64,000 nt of DNA, taken from Sterolibacterium sp. Lineage in GTDB: Bacteria; Pseudomonadota; Gammaproteobacteria; Burkholderiales; Rhodocyclaceae. Under the pieces are notes generated by a model, which was not told where the DNA came from, searched no databases, and worked only from the letters and a program-made list of their open reading frames with translations. Positions 1-9,710 of the stretch are shown here, piece by piece. The stretch covers positions 1 through 64,000 of the forward strand of contig JAHRWT010000105.1 in NCBI GenBank assembly GCA_019105045.1, given 5' to 3'. The position numbers and the translations under genes were made by a program. The stretch's first letter is position 1. Each line of letters starts with the position of its first letter.

Positions 1-132
1 CTGGTCGCGGACCAGACGAGAGACCAGTCGCATCAACTTGCGCTGATACTTGGCAACCAGCAGACCAAAAGCCTGCTTGTCCCCTTGCTGCACACGTTCA
101 ACCAGTATCTGGTCTGTTTCCCGATCACTCAC
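1..132 (-). CDS. rpoE: RNA polymerase sigma factor RpoE, N-terminal part (runs off the window edge)
   Basis: The minus strand from a GTG at 132 encodes 44 codons without a stop to the window edge. The product starts VSDRETDQILVERVQQGDK and continues into the beginning of sigma-70 region 2 (AFGLLVAKYQRKL), which matches the N-terminus of extracytoplasmic-stress sigma factors of the RpoE/AlgU family. These redirect RNA polymerase to envelope-stress promoters. Divergence from nadB is the classical arrangement in beta- and gammaproteobacteria. There is no clear Shine-Dalgarno before the GTG; I chose it because family members begin at this residue. The rest of the gene, and any rseA/rseB genes, lie outside the window. 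Confidence 0.85.
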   Translation of the reverse strand, partial: MSDRETDQILVERVQQGDKQAFGLLVAKYQRKLMRLVSRLVRDQ

Positions 133-289
133 GATGCGCCAATAATTGCCGGATGAGGAAATGGTCAAAGCGAAGAGTATAGCCGACCCATCCGTCAAAC
201 CAGCCTGTTGCAACACATCAGCAACCGGGCAAACCGACACCCTGCCACCCTGCTACCCGCACATTCGGTACATCGATCAGCCTGACGAA

Positions 290-316
290 ATGACTGGCGG
301 GCCTTTGAAAAGTTCC
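290..316 (-). promoter_or_regulatory. Sigma-E-type promoter for rpoE (autoregulation)
   Basis: Reading the minus strand, GGAACTT occupies 316-310, followed by 15 bases and then GTCAT at 294-290. This fits the RpoE consensus (GGAACTT, about 16 bases, GTC-rich -10). It would start a transcript near 283 with a leader of about 150 bases. RpoE autoregulates in many proteobacteria, so a self-dependent promoter here is expected. A second, housekeeping-like -10 (TATACT, 181-176) lies nearer the start but has no good -35. Confidence 0.5.
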
Positions 317-365
317 CTTGCGCCCCCTTTTTCCTGCCATGCCCCACATGCCTGACAAGCCGTCG

Positions 366-374
366 TGATATATT
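366..374 (+). promoter_or_regulatory. Extended -10 element upstream of nadB
   Basis: TGATATATT fits the extended -10 pattern TGnTATAAT with one mismatch and lies about 47 bases before the nadB GTG. No convincing -35 hexamer is visible, as is common for extended -10 promoters. Transcription would start near 381. Confidence 0.35.
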
Positions 375-420
375 TCCGAACCATTTTTCATCGACTGGCA
401 CGGAACGGGTATTCCGCATC

Positions 421-2070
421 GTGATCGACTTTGACGTATTGATACTTGGCAGCGGCCTGGCTGGCCAGTCCCTGGCACTACGCCTGGCGGACAAGCAACG
501 GGTTGCCATCATCACCAAGAAAGCGCTTGAGGACTCGGCTTCTGGCTGGGCTCAGGGTGGCATCGCTGCCGTACTCGATTCAACCGATACCATCGAAGCT
601 CACATCCAGGACACATTCACTGCCGGCGCCGGCCTGTGTGATCCGGCCACCACTCGTCTTGTGGTCGAGCACGGGCGCCAAGCCATTGAGTGGCTGATCA
701 GCCAGGGCGTACATTTCACCCGTGACACCAATTCCGACATTGGCTACCACTTGACCCGCGAAGGCGGACACAGCCACCGGCGGGTGATCCATGTCGATGA
801 CGCAACCGGGGCCGCCGTTCAGGAAACCTTGACAGACAAGGTACGCCGCCACCCAAACATCCAGACTTTCGAACATCACATTGCCATTGATTTGATCACC
901 GGCAGCAAGCTGGGACTGGCCGATGACGCCTGTCTCGGGGCTTATGTATTCGATATTGCAACAAACCACGTCAAGACCTTCCGTGCGCCCCAGACAGTCC
1001 TGGCGACCGGCGGTACCGGCAAGGTCTATCTGTACACCACAAATCCGGATACCGCCACTGGCGATGGCGTTGCCATGGCATGGCGGGCCGGTTGCCGCGT
1101 CGCCGACATGGAGTTCGTGCAGTTTCATCCCACCTGCCTTTACCATCAGGACGCCAAGTCTTTTCTGATTTCCGAAGCCGTACGTGGTGAAGGTGGCCTG
1201 CTTCGGCTGGCCGACGGCACGCGCTTCATGCCGGATCACGACCCACGCGCCGAACTGGCGCCCCGCGACATCGTGGCGCGGGCCATCGATTTCGAAATGA
1301 AGAAGCATGGCCTGGATTGCGTGTTTCTCGACATCAGCCACCAACCCGCCAGCTTCATCCGCGAACATTTTCCCAACATTCACGCGCGCTGCCTGGAACT
1401 GGGCATCGACATCACCCGCGACCCCATTCCCGTCGTGCCTGCTGCCCACTTCAGTTGTGGCGGCGTTCTTGTCGACCTGCACGCCCGCACCGATCTGCCC
1501 GGTCTGTATGCGATCGGTGAAACCGCAGGCACCGGCCTGCACGGCGCCAATCGCCTGGCCAGCAACTCACTGCTTGAATGCCTGGTGTTTGCCGAAGCCG
1601 CCGCGCAGGATATTCTCGCCGCCCCGTCGCGCCCGCTGCCGGCCATTCCACCCTGGGACGAAAGCCGCGTCACCGATGCCGACGAAGAAATCGTCATCGC
1701 CCACAATTGGGACGAACTGCGCCGCTTCATGTGGGACTATGTTGGCATCGTGCGTACCAACAAGCGGCTGGAACGTGCTTTGCACCGTATTCGCCTGCTG
1801 GAACGGGAAATCGATGAATACTACGCCAACTTCCGCGTCAGCAATGATCTGATCGAGCTGCGCAATCTGGTTCTGACAGCGCACCTGATCGTACGCAGCG
1901 CACAACAGCGCAAGGAAAGTCGCGGGCTGCACTACAGCCGAGACTATCCACAACTACTCGCCAAGGCCCGCCGCACAGTGTTGCGGCCCACAATCCAACG
2001 GCGCAAGAACCGCCAGGACGGCGACGCAGAGCAAGTGCATCAGGCTGCAAGAATCAGACAGCGCGGATGA
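421..2070 (+). CDS. nadB: L-aspartate oxidase (quinolinate synthase B)
   Basis: This FAD enzyme oxidises L-aspartate to iminoaspartate, which NadA condenses with dihydroxyacetone phosphate to quinolinate in de novo NAD synthesis. The 549-residue product has the N-terminal dinucleotide fold (GSGLAG at 10-15), the flavoprotein segment around residues 40-53 ([11 protein letters not shown]), the PRD motif with the catalytic-type arginine at 282, HFSCGG at 343-348 and the C-terminal FAD motif [15 protein letters not shown] near 372-386. Length fits the family, although the last 20 or so residues (Arg/Gln-rich) look unlike usual NadB tails. The GTG start follows the Rossmann-fold N-terminus; there is no strong Shine-Dalgarno. 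Its stop lies 2 bases from that of convergent ygfX. Confidence 0.97.
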   Translation: MIDFDVLILGSGLAGQSLALRLADKQRVAIITKKALEDSASGWAQGGIAAVLDSTDTIEAHIQDTFTAGAGLCDPATTRLVVEHGRQAIEWLISQGVHFTRDTNSDIGYHLTREGGHSHRRVIHVDDATGAAVQETLTDKVRRHPNIQTFEHHIAIDLITGSKLGLADDACLGAYVFDIATNHVKTFRAPQTVLATGGTGKVYLYTTNPDTATGDGVAMAWRAGCRVADMEFVQFHPTCLYHQDAKSFLISEAVRGEGGLLRLADGTRFMPDHDPRAELAPRDIVARAIDFEMKKHGLDCVFLDISHQPASFIREHFPNIHARCLELGIDITRDPIPVVPAAHFSCGGVLVDLHARTDLPGLYAIGETAGTGLHGANRLASNSLLECLVFAEAAAQDILAAPSRPLPAIPPWDESRVTDADEEIVIAHNWDELRRFMWDYVGIVRTNKRLERALHRIRLLEREIDEYYANFRVSNDLIELRNLVLTAHLIVRSAQQRKESRGLHYSRDYPQLLAKARRTVLRPTIQRRKNRQDGDAEQVHQAARIRQRG

Positions 2071-2072
2071 TT

Positions 2073-2546
2073 TCAGCCACGTCTGCTCGCTGCCTGGCGC
2101 TTACCTGCAGCAGATTCGTTCAGTGCAAACCAGCGCAGCCAAAGGCGCAGACGACGAAAATCATCATCAGACAAGGCATCCGACAGCACGGTTAACGACC
2201 AATGCCGACCGTCATCCAGGCGCAGCAACAGTACAGCCATCCACGGCCACACCGCTGTCTGAGGCTTGATGCGTCCTTGCAGGCAGGTCTGATCGCTGCA
2301 TTGCACGCTGATCGTACCATCCTTGTTCAGCGTCAATCCAAGCACACGCCGCGCCCCATACAGGTGCTGCATCTGCACGAACAAGGACACGGCCGTGACG
2401 GACAGCAACACAAGCAGCAGCCATGACAACTCAGGCCGTCGCAATAGCAACAGGATCAGCGTACAGGCGATTCCACCATGCGCCAGCCAGAGCAGCGCAG
2501 CCAGTCTTCCTGAAGGTCGCAGGGTGATTTGCCAGGGCAGTTGCAC
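2073..2546 (-). CDS. ygfX: YgfX/CptA-family inner-membrane protein
   Basis: A 157-residue product from a GTG at 2546, preceded by an AGGCGG Shine-Dalgarno. A longer reading frame extends upstream into fabF but lacks support. Two adjacent hydrophobic segments (about residues 15-35 and 40-58) form a helical hairpin, followed by a soluble beta-rich part with several Trp/Leu stretches. Size, topology and position near nadB/rpoE fit the YgfX family (PF07254), whose E. coli member was described as a toxin acting on MreB/FtsZ, a role that remains debated. In E. coli ygfX pairs with sdhE; no sdhE is present here. It follows fabF by 17 bases, so it is probably the last gene of the fab operon. Family assignment is from overall character, not a catalytic motif. 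Confidence 0.65.
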   Translation of the reverse strand: MQLPWQITLRPSGRLAALLWLAHGGIACTLILLLLRRPELSWLLLVLLSVTAVSLFVQMQHLYGARRVLGLTLNKDGTISVQCSDQTCLQGRIKPQTAVWPWMAVLLLRLDDGRHWSLTVLSDALSDDDFRRLRLWLRWFALNESAAGKRQAASRRG

Positions 2547-2563
2547 GACGGCAACCGCCTGAC

Positions 2564-3802
2564 TCAGATACGGCGCAGCACCAAGGTGCCGTTGGTGCCG
2601 CCAAAGCCGAAGGAATTGGACAGGGCGGCACGGATCTCCATCTTGCGCGCGGTATTGGCGCAATAATCAAGATCGCACTGCGCGTCCTGATTGAAAATAT
2701 TGATGGTCGGCGGCGAAATCTGATGATGCACGGCCAAGGCCGAAAAGACCGCCTCAACCCCACCCGCCGCACCCAGCAGATGACCTGTCATCGACTTGGT
2801 CGAATTCACCACCAGGCGCTTGGCATGGTCGCCAAAACAGCGTTTGACCGCCATGGTTTCGGCAATATCACCCAGTGGAGTCGATGTGCCATGGGCATTG
2901 ATGTAATCCACCTCGTCCATGTTCATCTGGGCATTGCGCAGCGCATTGACCATGCAGCGCCGCGCGCCATCACCGTCTTCAGCGGGTGCGGTCATATGAT
3001 GAGCATCCGCGCTCATGCCATAGCCCGCGATTTCGGCGTAGATTCTCGCACCGCGCGCCTTGGCGTGTTCGTATTCCTCAACCACCATGACACCGGCACC
3101 CTCGCCCAGCACGAAACCATCGCGATCCCTGTCCCAGGGGCGACTGGCCGTGAGTGGATCGTCATTGCGCGTGGACAGCGCCCGTGCCGAACCAAAGCCA
3201 CCAATGGCCAAAGGCACTACGGTGGATTCGGCACCACCGCAAATCATCACATCGGCATCGCCATATTCGACCATGCGCGCGGATTCACCGATGCAGTGCG
3301 TGGCCGTGGTACACGCCGTCACCATCGCCAGATTCGGACCTTTCAAGCCATACATGATGGACAGATGGCCGGAAATCATGTTGATGATGGTGCCGGGAAT
3401 AAAAAAAGGAGAAATCTTGCGTGGGCCACCAGCAAGATATTCGTTGTGAGTTTCTTCGATCATCGGCAAGCCGCCGATGCCCGAACCGATATTGACACCG
3501 ACACGCTCGGCATTCTCGGCGGTGATTTCCAACCCGCTGTCCTTGAATGCCTGCATACCGGCGACCAGACCGTAATGGATGAAGGTATCCATACGCCGCG
3601 CATCCTTGGCCGGCAGGTGGTCAGTGACGTTGAAGTCCTTGACCTCTCCGGCGATCTGCGAGGCAAATGTTGATGCGTCGAAGCGAGTGATGCGACCTAT
3701 CCCGGAACGCCCTGCAACAATGCTGTCCCAGGCTGCCGGGATGGTATTGCCTACGGGCGAAATGATACCCAGACCGGTAACGACGACTCTTCGACGCGCC
3801 AA
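2564..3802 (-). CDS. fabF: 3-oxoacyl-[acyl-carrier-protein] synthase II
   Basis: FabF condenses malonyl-ACP with growing acyl-ACP chains in type II fatty-acid synthesis and is needed for cis-vaccenate formation. The 412-residue product has the thiolase fold with the full Cys-His-His triad: C164 ([10 protein letters not shown]), H304 ([12 protein letters not shown]) and H341 ([13 protein letters not shown]). I chose the TTG at 3802 because it follows an AGGGAGAAGG Shine-Dalgarno and gives the family length; an upstream ATG at 3862 would add 20 residues unlike any FabF. It lies downstream of acpP in the minus-strand fab cluster. Confidence 0.97.
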   Translation of the reverse strand: MARRRVVVTGLGIISPVGNTIPAAWDSIVAGRSGIGRITRFDASTFASQIAGEVKDFNVTDHLPAKDARRMDTFIHYGLVAGMQAFKDSGLEITAENAERVGVNIGSGIGGLPMIEETHNEYLAGGPRKISPFFIPGTIINMISGHLSIMYGLKGPNLAMVTACTTATHCIGESARMVEYGDADVMICGGAESTVVPLAIGGFGSARALSTRNDDPLTASRPWDRDRDGFVLGEGAGVMVVEEYEHAKARGARIYAEIAGYGMSADAHHMTAPAEDGDGARRCMVNALRNAQMNMDEVDYINAHGTSTPLGDIAETMAVKRCFGDHAKRLVVNSTKSMTGHLLGAAGGVEAVFSALAVHHQISPPTINIFNQDAQCDLDYCANTARKMEIRAALSNSFGFGGTNGTLVLRRI

Positions 3803-3913
3803 GACCTTCTCCCTCTGTTTTTCCGATTTGTTGTTATATGCGCAGCCACCCTGCGGTGGCAAGCTTCAGGCCAGCAACACCCGCAACTGGTGGCCCTTGC
3901 TGCCTGTAGTCGA

Positions 3914-4153
3914 TTATTTCTTCAGGTGATTATTGACATAGTCAATGGCCTGCTGCACGGTGGTGATCTTCTCGGCTTCTTCATCCGGAATCTCGCACTC
4001 GAATTCTTCTTCAAGCGCCATCACCAGTTCAACGGTGTCCAGCGAATCGGCACCCAGATCATCAACAAATGCGGATTCATTCTTGATTTCGGACTCATTG
4101 ACGCCCAGCTGCTCGGCGACAATCTTGCGGACACGTTGTTCGATGTTCTCCAT
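3914..4153 (-). CDS. acpP: Acyl carrier protein
   Basis: A 79-residue, very acidic protein that carries fatty acyl intermediates on a 4'-phosphopantetheine arm. The attachment site is S37 in [10 protein letters not shown], exactly the family motif. A strong AAGGAG Shine-Dalgarno sits 7 bases before the ATG, in keeping with high expression. It lies between fabG and fabF. Its own promoter is likely in the 101-base gap after fabG. Confidence 0.99.
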   Translation of the reverse strand: MENIEQRVRKIVAEQLGVNESEIKNESAFVDDLGADSLDTVELVMALEEEFECEIPDEEAEKITTVQQAIDYVNNHLKK

Positions 4154-4198
4154 GGACTACTCCTTCCCTGTTTGTCGGGTGTGATGAATGAATGTTTT

Positions 4199-4225
4199 AT
4201 TTTAACAGAATGTATACACGCGCAA
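4199..4225 (-). promoter_or_regulatory. Candidate promoter for acpP
   Basis: On the minus strand TTGCGC (4225-4220) is followed after 15 bases by TAAAAT (4204-4199). The spacer is shorter than ideal, but this AT-rich stretch is the only promoter-like element in the fabG-acpP gap. A separate promoter for acpP inside fab operons is well known. Confidence 0.4.
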
Positions 4226-4254
4226 GTGCTGTAGCGCACCTGCAAAAAGCCTCA

Positions 4255-4995
4255 TCAGCTCATGTACATGCCCCCATTGACATGCAATGTTGCACCGGTG
4301 ATGTAGCTGGCGCGCGGGCTGGCAAGAAACCCGACAGCCGCCGCAATTTCATCGGCCTGACCAAGGCGCCCCAGCGGAATCTTGCCGAGCAGGACATCAC
4401 GCTGCGCATCCGGCAGTGCCTTGGTCATGTCGGTATCGATGAAACCCGGCGCAATGCAATTCACCGTGATGTTGCGGCTGCCCAGTTCCTGTGCCAGTGC
4501 CCGCGTCATGCCGGCCACGCCGGCCTTGGCAGCCGCGTAGTTGGCCTGCCCCGGATTGCCGGCCGCACCGACCACGGAGGTAATATTGATGATACGGCCA
4601 TTGCGCGCCTTCATCATGCCGCGCATGACCAGCCGGGACATGCGGAAGACCGCTTTCAGGTTGGTATCGACGACCACATCCCATTCGTCGTCTTTCATGC
4701 GCATGGCCAGGTTGTCACGGGTAATGCCGGCGTTATTGACAAGCACGCCCACCGTACCGAATTTATTCTCGATTTCAGCCATCAGGGTTTCACATGCCGC
4801 CGCATCGGTGACGTTGAGCATCGCGCCCCAGCCCTGGATACCCGCGGCATCGAGTCCTTTCTGGATATCTGCCGCGCCTTCCGCGCTGGTTGCCGTTCCC
4901 ACCACAATGGCACCCAGCTTGCCAAGTTCCAGCGCGATGGCCCGACCAATCCCGCGTGAAGCGCCGGTAACCAGAGCAATCTGTCCTGTCAGCAT
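4255..4995 (-). CDS. fabG: 3-oxoacyl-[acyl-carrier-protein] reductase
   Basis: FabG is the NADPH-dependent short-chain dehydrogenase that reduces 3-oxoacyl-ACP in each elongation cycle. The 246-residue product has the cofactor motif TGASRGIG (10-17), NNAG (87-90) and the catalytic Ser140-Tyr153-Lys157 set (NITS ... YAAAK). The ATG at 4995 was chosen because a GGGAGAAG Shine-Dalgarno precedes it; the upstream start would add ten residues of leader. It lies between fabD and acpP in the operon. Confidence 0.98.
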   Translation of the reverse strand: MLTGQIALVTGASRGIGRAIALELGKLGAIVVGTATSAEGAADIQKGLDAAGIQGWGAMLNVTDAAACETLMAEIENKFGTVGVLVNNAGITRDNLAMRMKDDEWDVVVDTNLKAVFRMSRLVMRGMMKARNGRIINITSVVGAAGNPGQANYAAAKAGVAGMTRALAQELGSRNITVNCIAPGFIDTDMTKALPDAQRDVLLGKIPLGRLGQADEIAAAVGFLASPRASYITGATLHVNGGMYMS

Positions 4996-5046
4996 GTATC
5001 TTCTCCCTTGTTTTTGCTGCTGCAATCAATCGCTGGATGTCAGAGC

Positions 5047-5997
5047 TCAAGCGTGCGATGTCGCCGGCGCAGCCAGTGCAGCAATTGCCGAAGCAATCGC
5101 TGCCGCATCGGCCAGGGCGCCACCTTCCAGTGTTTCTGCACAGCGTTTGGAAAGCCCGGCGAGTACCTTGCCGGGGCCACATTCATAAACATGCGTCACC
5201 CCTTGTGCCGCCATCGCCTGCATGATCTCAACCCAGCGCACCGGTGCGGCCGCCTGCCGAACCAGGGCATCCTTGATCTGTTCGGGGTCGCTCACAATGG
5301 CTACATCGACATTATTGACGAGGGGAATCTGTGGCACCTGCAGCGTCAATGTTGCCAGTTTTTGCTTGAGTTTTTCTGCGGCTGGACGCATCAATGCGCA
5401 ATGAAATGGTGCGGAAACCGGCAACATCACGGCGCGTTTGGCTCCTTTGGCCTTGCACAGATCGGCGGCTCGCTGCACGGCAGTGGCATGACCAGCGATC
5501 ACCGTCTGTTCCGGTGCGTTCAGATTGACGGCTTCGACAACTTCACCCTGTTCTGCTGCAGCGCAGGCAGCGCGTACCTCAGCCAGCTCCAGCCCCAGAA
5601 TCGCCGCCATGCCGCCTGTCCCTGCAGGGACAGCCGCCTGCATGGCCTGGGCACGCAGTTCAACCAGTGGCACGGCATCAGCAAAACTGATGACGCCTGC
5701 GGCGACCAGCGCCGAATATTCGCCCAGACTGTGCCCGGCAACGCAGGCCGGCTGCGGGCCACCCTCTGCCAACCACAGGCGATAAGCCGCAATGCCGGCA
5801 GTGAGCATCAGCGGCTGGGTATTCACCGTCTGGTTGAGCGCCTCGGCCGGGCCTTCCGTCACCAGCTGCCAAAGATCTCGGCCAAGTGCGTTCGAAGCCT
5901 CACTGAAAGTATCGCGAATCACGGGATGGTCGCCATAGGCTGCCATCATGCCGAGCTTCTGTGATCCCTGACCGGGAAAAACCAGTGCGAACTTCAT
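5047..5997 (-). CDS. fabD: Malonyl-CoA:ACP transacylase
   Basis: FabD moves malonyl from CoA to ACP, supplying the extender unit for fatty-acid synthesis. The 316-residue protein starts MKFALVFPGQGSQ, with the conserved GQGSQ, nucleophile S90 in GHSLGEYSAL and catalytic H199 in SAPFHCALM. The ATG at 5997 has an AAAGGA Shine-Dalgarno about 9 bases upstream. The region upstream stays in frame but encodes fabH-antisense-like sequence and is not part of the protein. It is followed by fabG after a 51-base gap. Confidence 0.98.
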   Translation of the reverse strand: MKFALVFPGQGSQKLGMMAAYGDHPVIRDTFSEASNALGRDLWQLVTEGPAEALNQTVNTQPLMLTAGIAAYRLWLAEGGPQPACVAGHSLGEYSALVAAGVISFADAVPLVELRAQAMQAAVPAGTGGMAAILGLELAEVRAACAAAEQGEVVEAVNLNAPEQTVIAGHATAVQRAADLCKAKGAKRAVMLPVSAPFHCALMRPAAEKLKQKLATLTLQVPQIPLVNNVDVAIVSDPEQIKDALVRQAAAPVRWVEIMQAMAAQGVTHVYECGPGKVLAGLSKRCAETLEGGALADAAAIASAIAALAAPATSHA

Positions 5998-6043
5998 ATG
6001 CGTGTTTCCTTTGTCGATACTTACCAGACAGACAGCCGGGCAA

Positions 6044-7042
6044 TCAGAACTTGAGCAGAACCGCGCCCCACGTGAAGCCACCGCCCACGCCTTCAAGCAG
6101 CAGCGTATGGCCGGGCTTGATCCTGCCGTCACGCACAGCCATATCGAGCGCCAGTGGCACCGAGGCAGCCGAAGTGTTGCCATGGCGGTCAACGCTGACA
6201 ATGACCTTGTCTTCGGACAGTTCCAGTTTTTTCGCTGTTGCCTGAAGTATGCGGATATTCGCCTGGTGCGGAATCAACCAATCGATATCCAGCGTATTCA
6301 TTCCGGCCGCCTCAAGCACTTCACCTGCGGTTTCGGCAAGCACCTTGACGGCAAACTTGAACACGGCCTTGCCATCCATCTGCAGGAAAGGAGAGCCTGT
6401 CACCAGACCCTGGCTGATCTGACCGGGAACGGAAAGAATGTCGCTATAGCTGCCATCAGCATGCAAGGAGGAAGCCAGTATGCCAGGCTGTTCGCTGGCT
6501 TCAAGCACCACGGCCCCGGCACCGTCGCCAAACAGGACGCAGGTACCACGGTCTTCCCAATTCAGAATACGAGAGAACACTTCGGCACCCACTACCAGAG
6601 CGCATTTGTGCGAACCGGAGCGTATGAATTTTTCCGCAACAGTCAGGCCGTAGATGAAACCGGTACACACCGCCTGCACATCAAAAGCCGCGCCGCCGTT
6701 CCTGATCCCCAGCTTGCGCTGAAGGATCGCCGCACTGCTGGGAAAAATGAAATCCGGCGTCGAGGTTGCATAGACAATCAAATCCACTTCATCGGCCAGC
6801 CGTCCAGCCGCTTCAAGCGCCCGGCGACAGGCTTCAAGCGCCAGATCGCTGGAGGTCACACCTTCGCTCGCCAGATGACGGGCGCGGATACCGGTGCGCT
6901 CGACAATCCATTCGTCGCTGGTATCGATGCCGCGCGTGCGCAGGTCATCGTTGCTGACCGGCGCACCTGGCAAATAACTGCCGGTACCGGTAATCCGGGC
7001 ATGAATGACGGAATGTTGCGTCTGATCAGGTTTCATCTGCAT
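6044..7042 (-). CDS. fabH: 3-oxoacyl-[acyl-carrier-protein] synthase III
   Basis: FabH starts fatty-acid synthesis by condensing acetyl-CoA with malonyl-ACP. The 332-residue product has the Cys126-His259-Asn289 triad ([28 protein letters not shown]). It is about 12-15 residues longer than typical FabH at the N-terminus. The ATG at 7042 overlaps the plsX stop in a TAATG junction, indicating translational coupling; a second in-frame ATG at 7036 is also possible. Confidence 0.98.
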   Translation of the reverse strand: MQMKPDQTQHSVIHARITGTGSYLPGAPVSNDDLRTRGIDTSDEWIVERTGIRARHLASEGVTSSDLALEACRRALEAAGRLADEVDLIVYATSTPDFIFPSSAAILQRKLGIRNGGAAFDVQAVCTGFIYGLTVAEKFIRSGSHKCALVVGAEVFSRILNWEDRGTCVLFGDGAGAVVLEASEQPGILASSLHADGSYSDILSVPGQISQGLVTGSPFLQMDGKAVFKFAVKVLAETAGEVLEAAGMNTLDIDWLIPHQANIRILQATAKKLELSEDKVIVSVDRHGNTSAASVPLALDMAVRDGRIKPGHTLLLEGVGGGFTWGAVLLKF

Positions 7043-8079
7043 TACGATCCGACAGCGTGCGGAGTCTGGTTGATTATCGGCATATGCGCCATGCGCTCGG
7101 CAATACGCTCCGGCAGACGGTTGCGCGCAGCTTCGGCGGCTCGTTCCAGCGCATTGAAAAAGCCAACGGCATCGGCCGAACCGTGACTCTTGACAACCAC
7201 CCCGCGCAGCCCAAGCAAGCCTGCGCCGTTATAACGGCGCGGATCAAAACGTCGCTTGAAAGACTTGAGTACACGCAAGGCCATCAAAGCCGCAAACTTG
7301 GTGAACACATTACGCGTGAACTCATGCTTCAAGGCTTCGAACACCATGTGCGCCAGACCTTCCGAAGCCTTCAGGGTGACGTTGCCAACGAAACCATCAC
7401 AGACGATCAGATCCACGGTTCCCTCGAAGATGTCATCACCTTCAACATTGCCGTAGAAATTCAGGCCACTGTCGCGCAGCAACTCACCGGCGCGCTTGAC
7501 CACATCATTGCCCTTGATGAGTTCCTCACCGATATTCAGCAGCCCGACACTCGGTTGTTCCTTGTGCTCCAGAGCAGATACCAATTGGGCCCCCATGACG
7601 GCAAACTGCAGCAGATGCTCGGGTTCGCAATCGACATTGGCGCCCAGATCGAGCATATAGGTATAGCCGTTGATGTTCGGCATCGCCGTGGCAATGGCCG
7701 GACGATCAATACCGGGCAACGTCTTGAGAACGAATCGCGAAATCGCCATCAGCGCCCCGGTATTGCCCGCCGATACAGCACCCTGGGCCTCGCCGGATTT
7801 GACCAAATCAATCGCCACGCGCATCGACGAGTCTTTCTTGAGACGCAACGCAGTGGCAACCGGATCGGTCATATCCACGGTTTCAGTGGCATGACGTATG
7901 CGCAGACGACCGGCAAACTGCGCTGCCGCCTTGCCCAGATAAGGAGAAATAACCTCTTCACGCCCGACGAGGATGACGGAACAATCCGTATCCTTGCGCA
8001 GAAAATCCAGAGCGGCAGGCACCGTGACCCCGGGGCCATGGTCGCCGCCCATGCAATCTATGGCCAGAGTGACCGTCAT
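7042..8079 (-). CDS. plsX: Phosphate acyltransferase PlsX
   Basis: PlsX converts acyl-ACP to acyl-phosphate, the donor used by PlsY to make lysophosphatidate, and so links fatty-acid and phospholipid synthesis at the inner face of the membrane. The 345-residue product has the diagnostic N-terminus [19 protein letters not shown], the [10 protein letters not shown] segment near residue 100 and [11 protein letters not shown]. The ATG at 8079 was chosen by comparison with PlsX N-termini; an earlier in-frame start at 8112 would add 11 residues. It lies between rpmF and fabH, the usual order. Confidence 0.97.
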   Translation of the reverse strand: MTVTLAIDCMGGDHGPGVTVPAALDFLRKDTDCSVILVGREEVISPYLGKAAAQFAGRLRIRHATETVDMTDPVATALRLKKDSSMRVAIDLVKSGEAQGAVSAGNTGALMAISRFVLKTLPGIDRPAIATAMPNINGYTYMLDLGANVDCEPEHLLQFAVMGAQLVSALEHKEQPSVGLLNIGEELIKGNDVVKRAGELLRDSGLNFYGNVEGDDIFEGTVDLIVCDGFVGNVTLKASEGLAHMVFEALKHEFTRNVFTKFAALMALRVLKSFKRRFDPRRYNGAGLLGLRGVVVKSHGSADAVGFFNALERAAEAARNRLPERIAERMAHMPIINQTPHAVGS

Positions 8080-8230
8080 TGGAGTAACCGGAAACGAACA
8101 GACCGCAGCCATTCCGCCGGGGCCTGAAGATATTCAAATATGCCGGATGAAATCCAGTCGCGTGCAAAGACAACCGTTACCCATGTTCATTGGCAACGGC
8201 ACATCCTGCAGCAGACGACCGCAGACAGAT

Positions 8231-8410
8231 TTACTCGCTCTTGCCCTTGGCAACTTTCTTGCCGCGGTAATAACCGCTGGGGCTGACGTGGTGACGCAGA
8301 TGCACCTCACCCGTGCTTGCCTCCACTGCCAGCGGAGGCGCTGTCAGAAAATCGTGGGCGCGATGCATTCCGCGCTTGGAAGGGGACTTTTTGTTCTGCT
8401 GAACAGCCAT
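8231..8410 (-). CDS. rpmF: 50S ribosomal protein L32
   Basis: A 59-residue protein read from the ATG at 8410 to the TAA at 8231. It begins [20 protein letters not shown] and contains [20 protein letters not shown], which is clearly bL32. This is the Zn-ribbon-free form: it has no CxxC pair. An AAGGAG Shine-Dalgarno sits 7 bases before the start. It is translated between yceD and plsX in the conserved order linking ribosome and lipid synthesis. Confidence 0.98.
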   Translation of the reverse strand: MAVQQNKKSPSKRGMHRAHDFLTAPPLAVEASTGEVHLRHHVSPSGYYRGKKVAKGKSE

Positions 8411-8450
8411 TTTGCAACTCCTTCAAAAACGTATATGACTCTTGAACTTT

Positions 8451-8963
8451 TCAATGTTTCTTCAACTGTGCCAACTGCGCGAAAGGTGATGCAGCCGCCC
8501 TGCCATCATCATGTTCCGGCACGCCGCAGCTTGCATGACGGGGAGCCAGCGGCAGCGCCAGCAAAGCTTCATCCTCGACCAGATCCAGCAAAGGCTGCGC
8601 AGGCAGCGCCTCGATGGGATCGGAACTGCTGGTCAGCAAATCCTCCAGCGTCTCTTCTGGCCAAGGCTCACCCGACGGAATCAGCAAGAGACAGTTTTCA
8701 ACTGCCAGCGAAAAAGGCAATGCCGCAAGGCAACGTTGACACACCAGCCTGACTTCGCCGCTGAGCTGAATCCACAGACAGGCCTGCCGCTCTCCATTCA
8801 AACCCTCGCTCATCTCACCGCGTATCGACCAGGTCAGTTCGCCTTCCTGATCGGAGAGGCTGTCTGCCAATCGTTGCAATGCGGCCAAGGCCACGCTGCC
8901 AGACATTTTCCGCCCGCTGCGAGCAAACTCGAGACTATCGATGGTAATACCGCTCAACTGCAT
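8451..8963 (-). CDS. yceD: YceD family protein (DUF177), 23S rRNA accumulation factor
   Basis: A 170-residue product of the YceD/DUF177 family, which lies upstream of rpmF in most bacteria and is reported to be needed for normal 23S rRNA levels in plants and E. coli. The characteristic CxxC is present ([10 protein letters not shown]), with the conserved acidic [16 protein letters not shown] segment near the C-terminus. I prefer the ATG at 8963 with CAGGG just upstream; a TTG at 8978 would add five residues. It is probably the first gene of the rpmF-plsX-fab operon. Confidence 0.88.
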   Translation of the reverse strand: MQLSGITIDSLEFARSGRKMSGSVALAALQRLADSLSDQEGELTWSIRGEMSEGLNGERQACLWIQLSGEVRLVCQRCLAALPFSLAVENCLLLIPSGEPWPEETLEDLLTSSSDPIEALPAQPLLDLVEDEALLALPLAPRHASCGVPEHDDGRAAASPFAQLAQLKKH

Positions 8964-8990
8964 CCTGCCCTGCCGCAATGCAAACGCGGG

Positions 8991-9019
8991 ATAATATTAT
9001 CTTTTGTGCCTCCAGTCAA
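8991..9019 (-). promoter_or_regulatory. Promoter of the yceD-rpmF-plsX-fab operon, with palindromic -10
   Basis: On the minus strand TTGACT (9019-9014) is separated by exactly 17 bases from TATTAT (8996-8991), a near-consensus sigma-70 promoter that would start about 21 bases before the yceD ATG. The -10 lies inside a perfect 12-base palindrome, GATAATATTATC (8990-9001), which also presents a TATTAT to the opposite strand towards maf. The palindrome could be a coincidence of the symmetrical -10 or an operator. Confidence 0.6.
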
Positions 9020-9110
9020 AACCCATCCGCAAGAAAATCAACGGCCAGACAACCCACCGCTGCTCCCTTGTCAGCCATATCGGCCAGCCTCCATCACAGA
9101 AAAACCTGCC

Positions 9111-9698
9111 ATGAAACCTGCCAACCGCCTGATTCTTGCCTCAACTTCCAGCTTTCGCCGTGAACTCCTGGCAAGACTGCAAATCCCGTTCTCAACCTTC
9201 GCCCCCGATATTGACGAAACCGCCCTGCCCGGAGAAGCGCCGCCGGCAACAGCCGAACGCCTGGCCCGGGAAAAAGCCCAGGCAGCCGCCAAAGAACATG
9301 CCGACGCACTGATCATCGGCAGCGACCAGGTGGCTTACTGTGGCCAGAGTATCTACGGCAAACCGAGAACCCGGGAGAATGCCATGCAACAGCTACAGTC
9401 AATGCGTGGAAAAGAGGTGATTTTCCATACAGGCTTGTGTTTGTTCAATGCTGCCAGCGGGCACTGCCAGGTCAGCGGGATACCTACGGTGGTACGCTTT
9501 CGTCAGCTTGACGATGCTGAAATCCAGCGTTATCTCGATCGGGAAAACGCGCTCAACTGCGCTGGCAGCGCAAAATCAGAAGGTTTGGGAATTGCGCTGA
9601 TGGATGCCATGCGGGGCGACGATCCAAACGCTCTCATCGGCTTGCCCCTGATTGCGCTTTGCCACATGCTGCGCAATGAAGGTATTGATATCCCCTGA
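9111..9698 (+). CDS. Maf-family nucleotide pyrophosphatase (YceF type)
   Basis: A 195-residue Maf/Ham1-fold protein that hydrolyses non-canonical nucleotides. The neighbourhood (yceD, rpmF, plsX) is that of E. coli YceF, an m7GTP pyrophosphatase. Visible motifs are the N-terminal [12 protein letters not shown], the DIDE segment around residue 34, the catalytic-type SDQV near residue 73 and GKP. The C-terminus [23 protein letters not shown] is typical. I took the ATG at 9111; in-frame sequence upstream overlaps yceD on the opposite strand and is not coding. It is divergent from yceD and converges on sppA with a 12-base gap. Confidence 0.93.
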   Translation: MKPANRLILASTSSFRRELLARLQIPFSTFAPDIDETALPGEAPPATAERLAREKAQAAAKEHADALIIGSDQVAYCGQSIYGKPRTRENAMQQLQSMRGKEVIFHTGLCLFNAASGHCQVSGIPTVVRFRQLDDAEIQRYLDRENALNCAGSAKSEGLGIALMDAMRGDDPNALIGLPLIALCHMLRNEGIDIP

Positions 9699-9710
9699 GT
9701 TTTCCGGTCA

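Noticed and set aside
580-1542. 320-residue open frame antisense to nadB
   Set aside because: Mirror frame of a confirmed gene in a high-GC genome. It has low-complexity content, no ribosome site and no recognisable domain.
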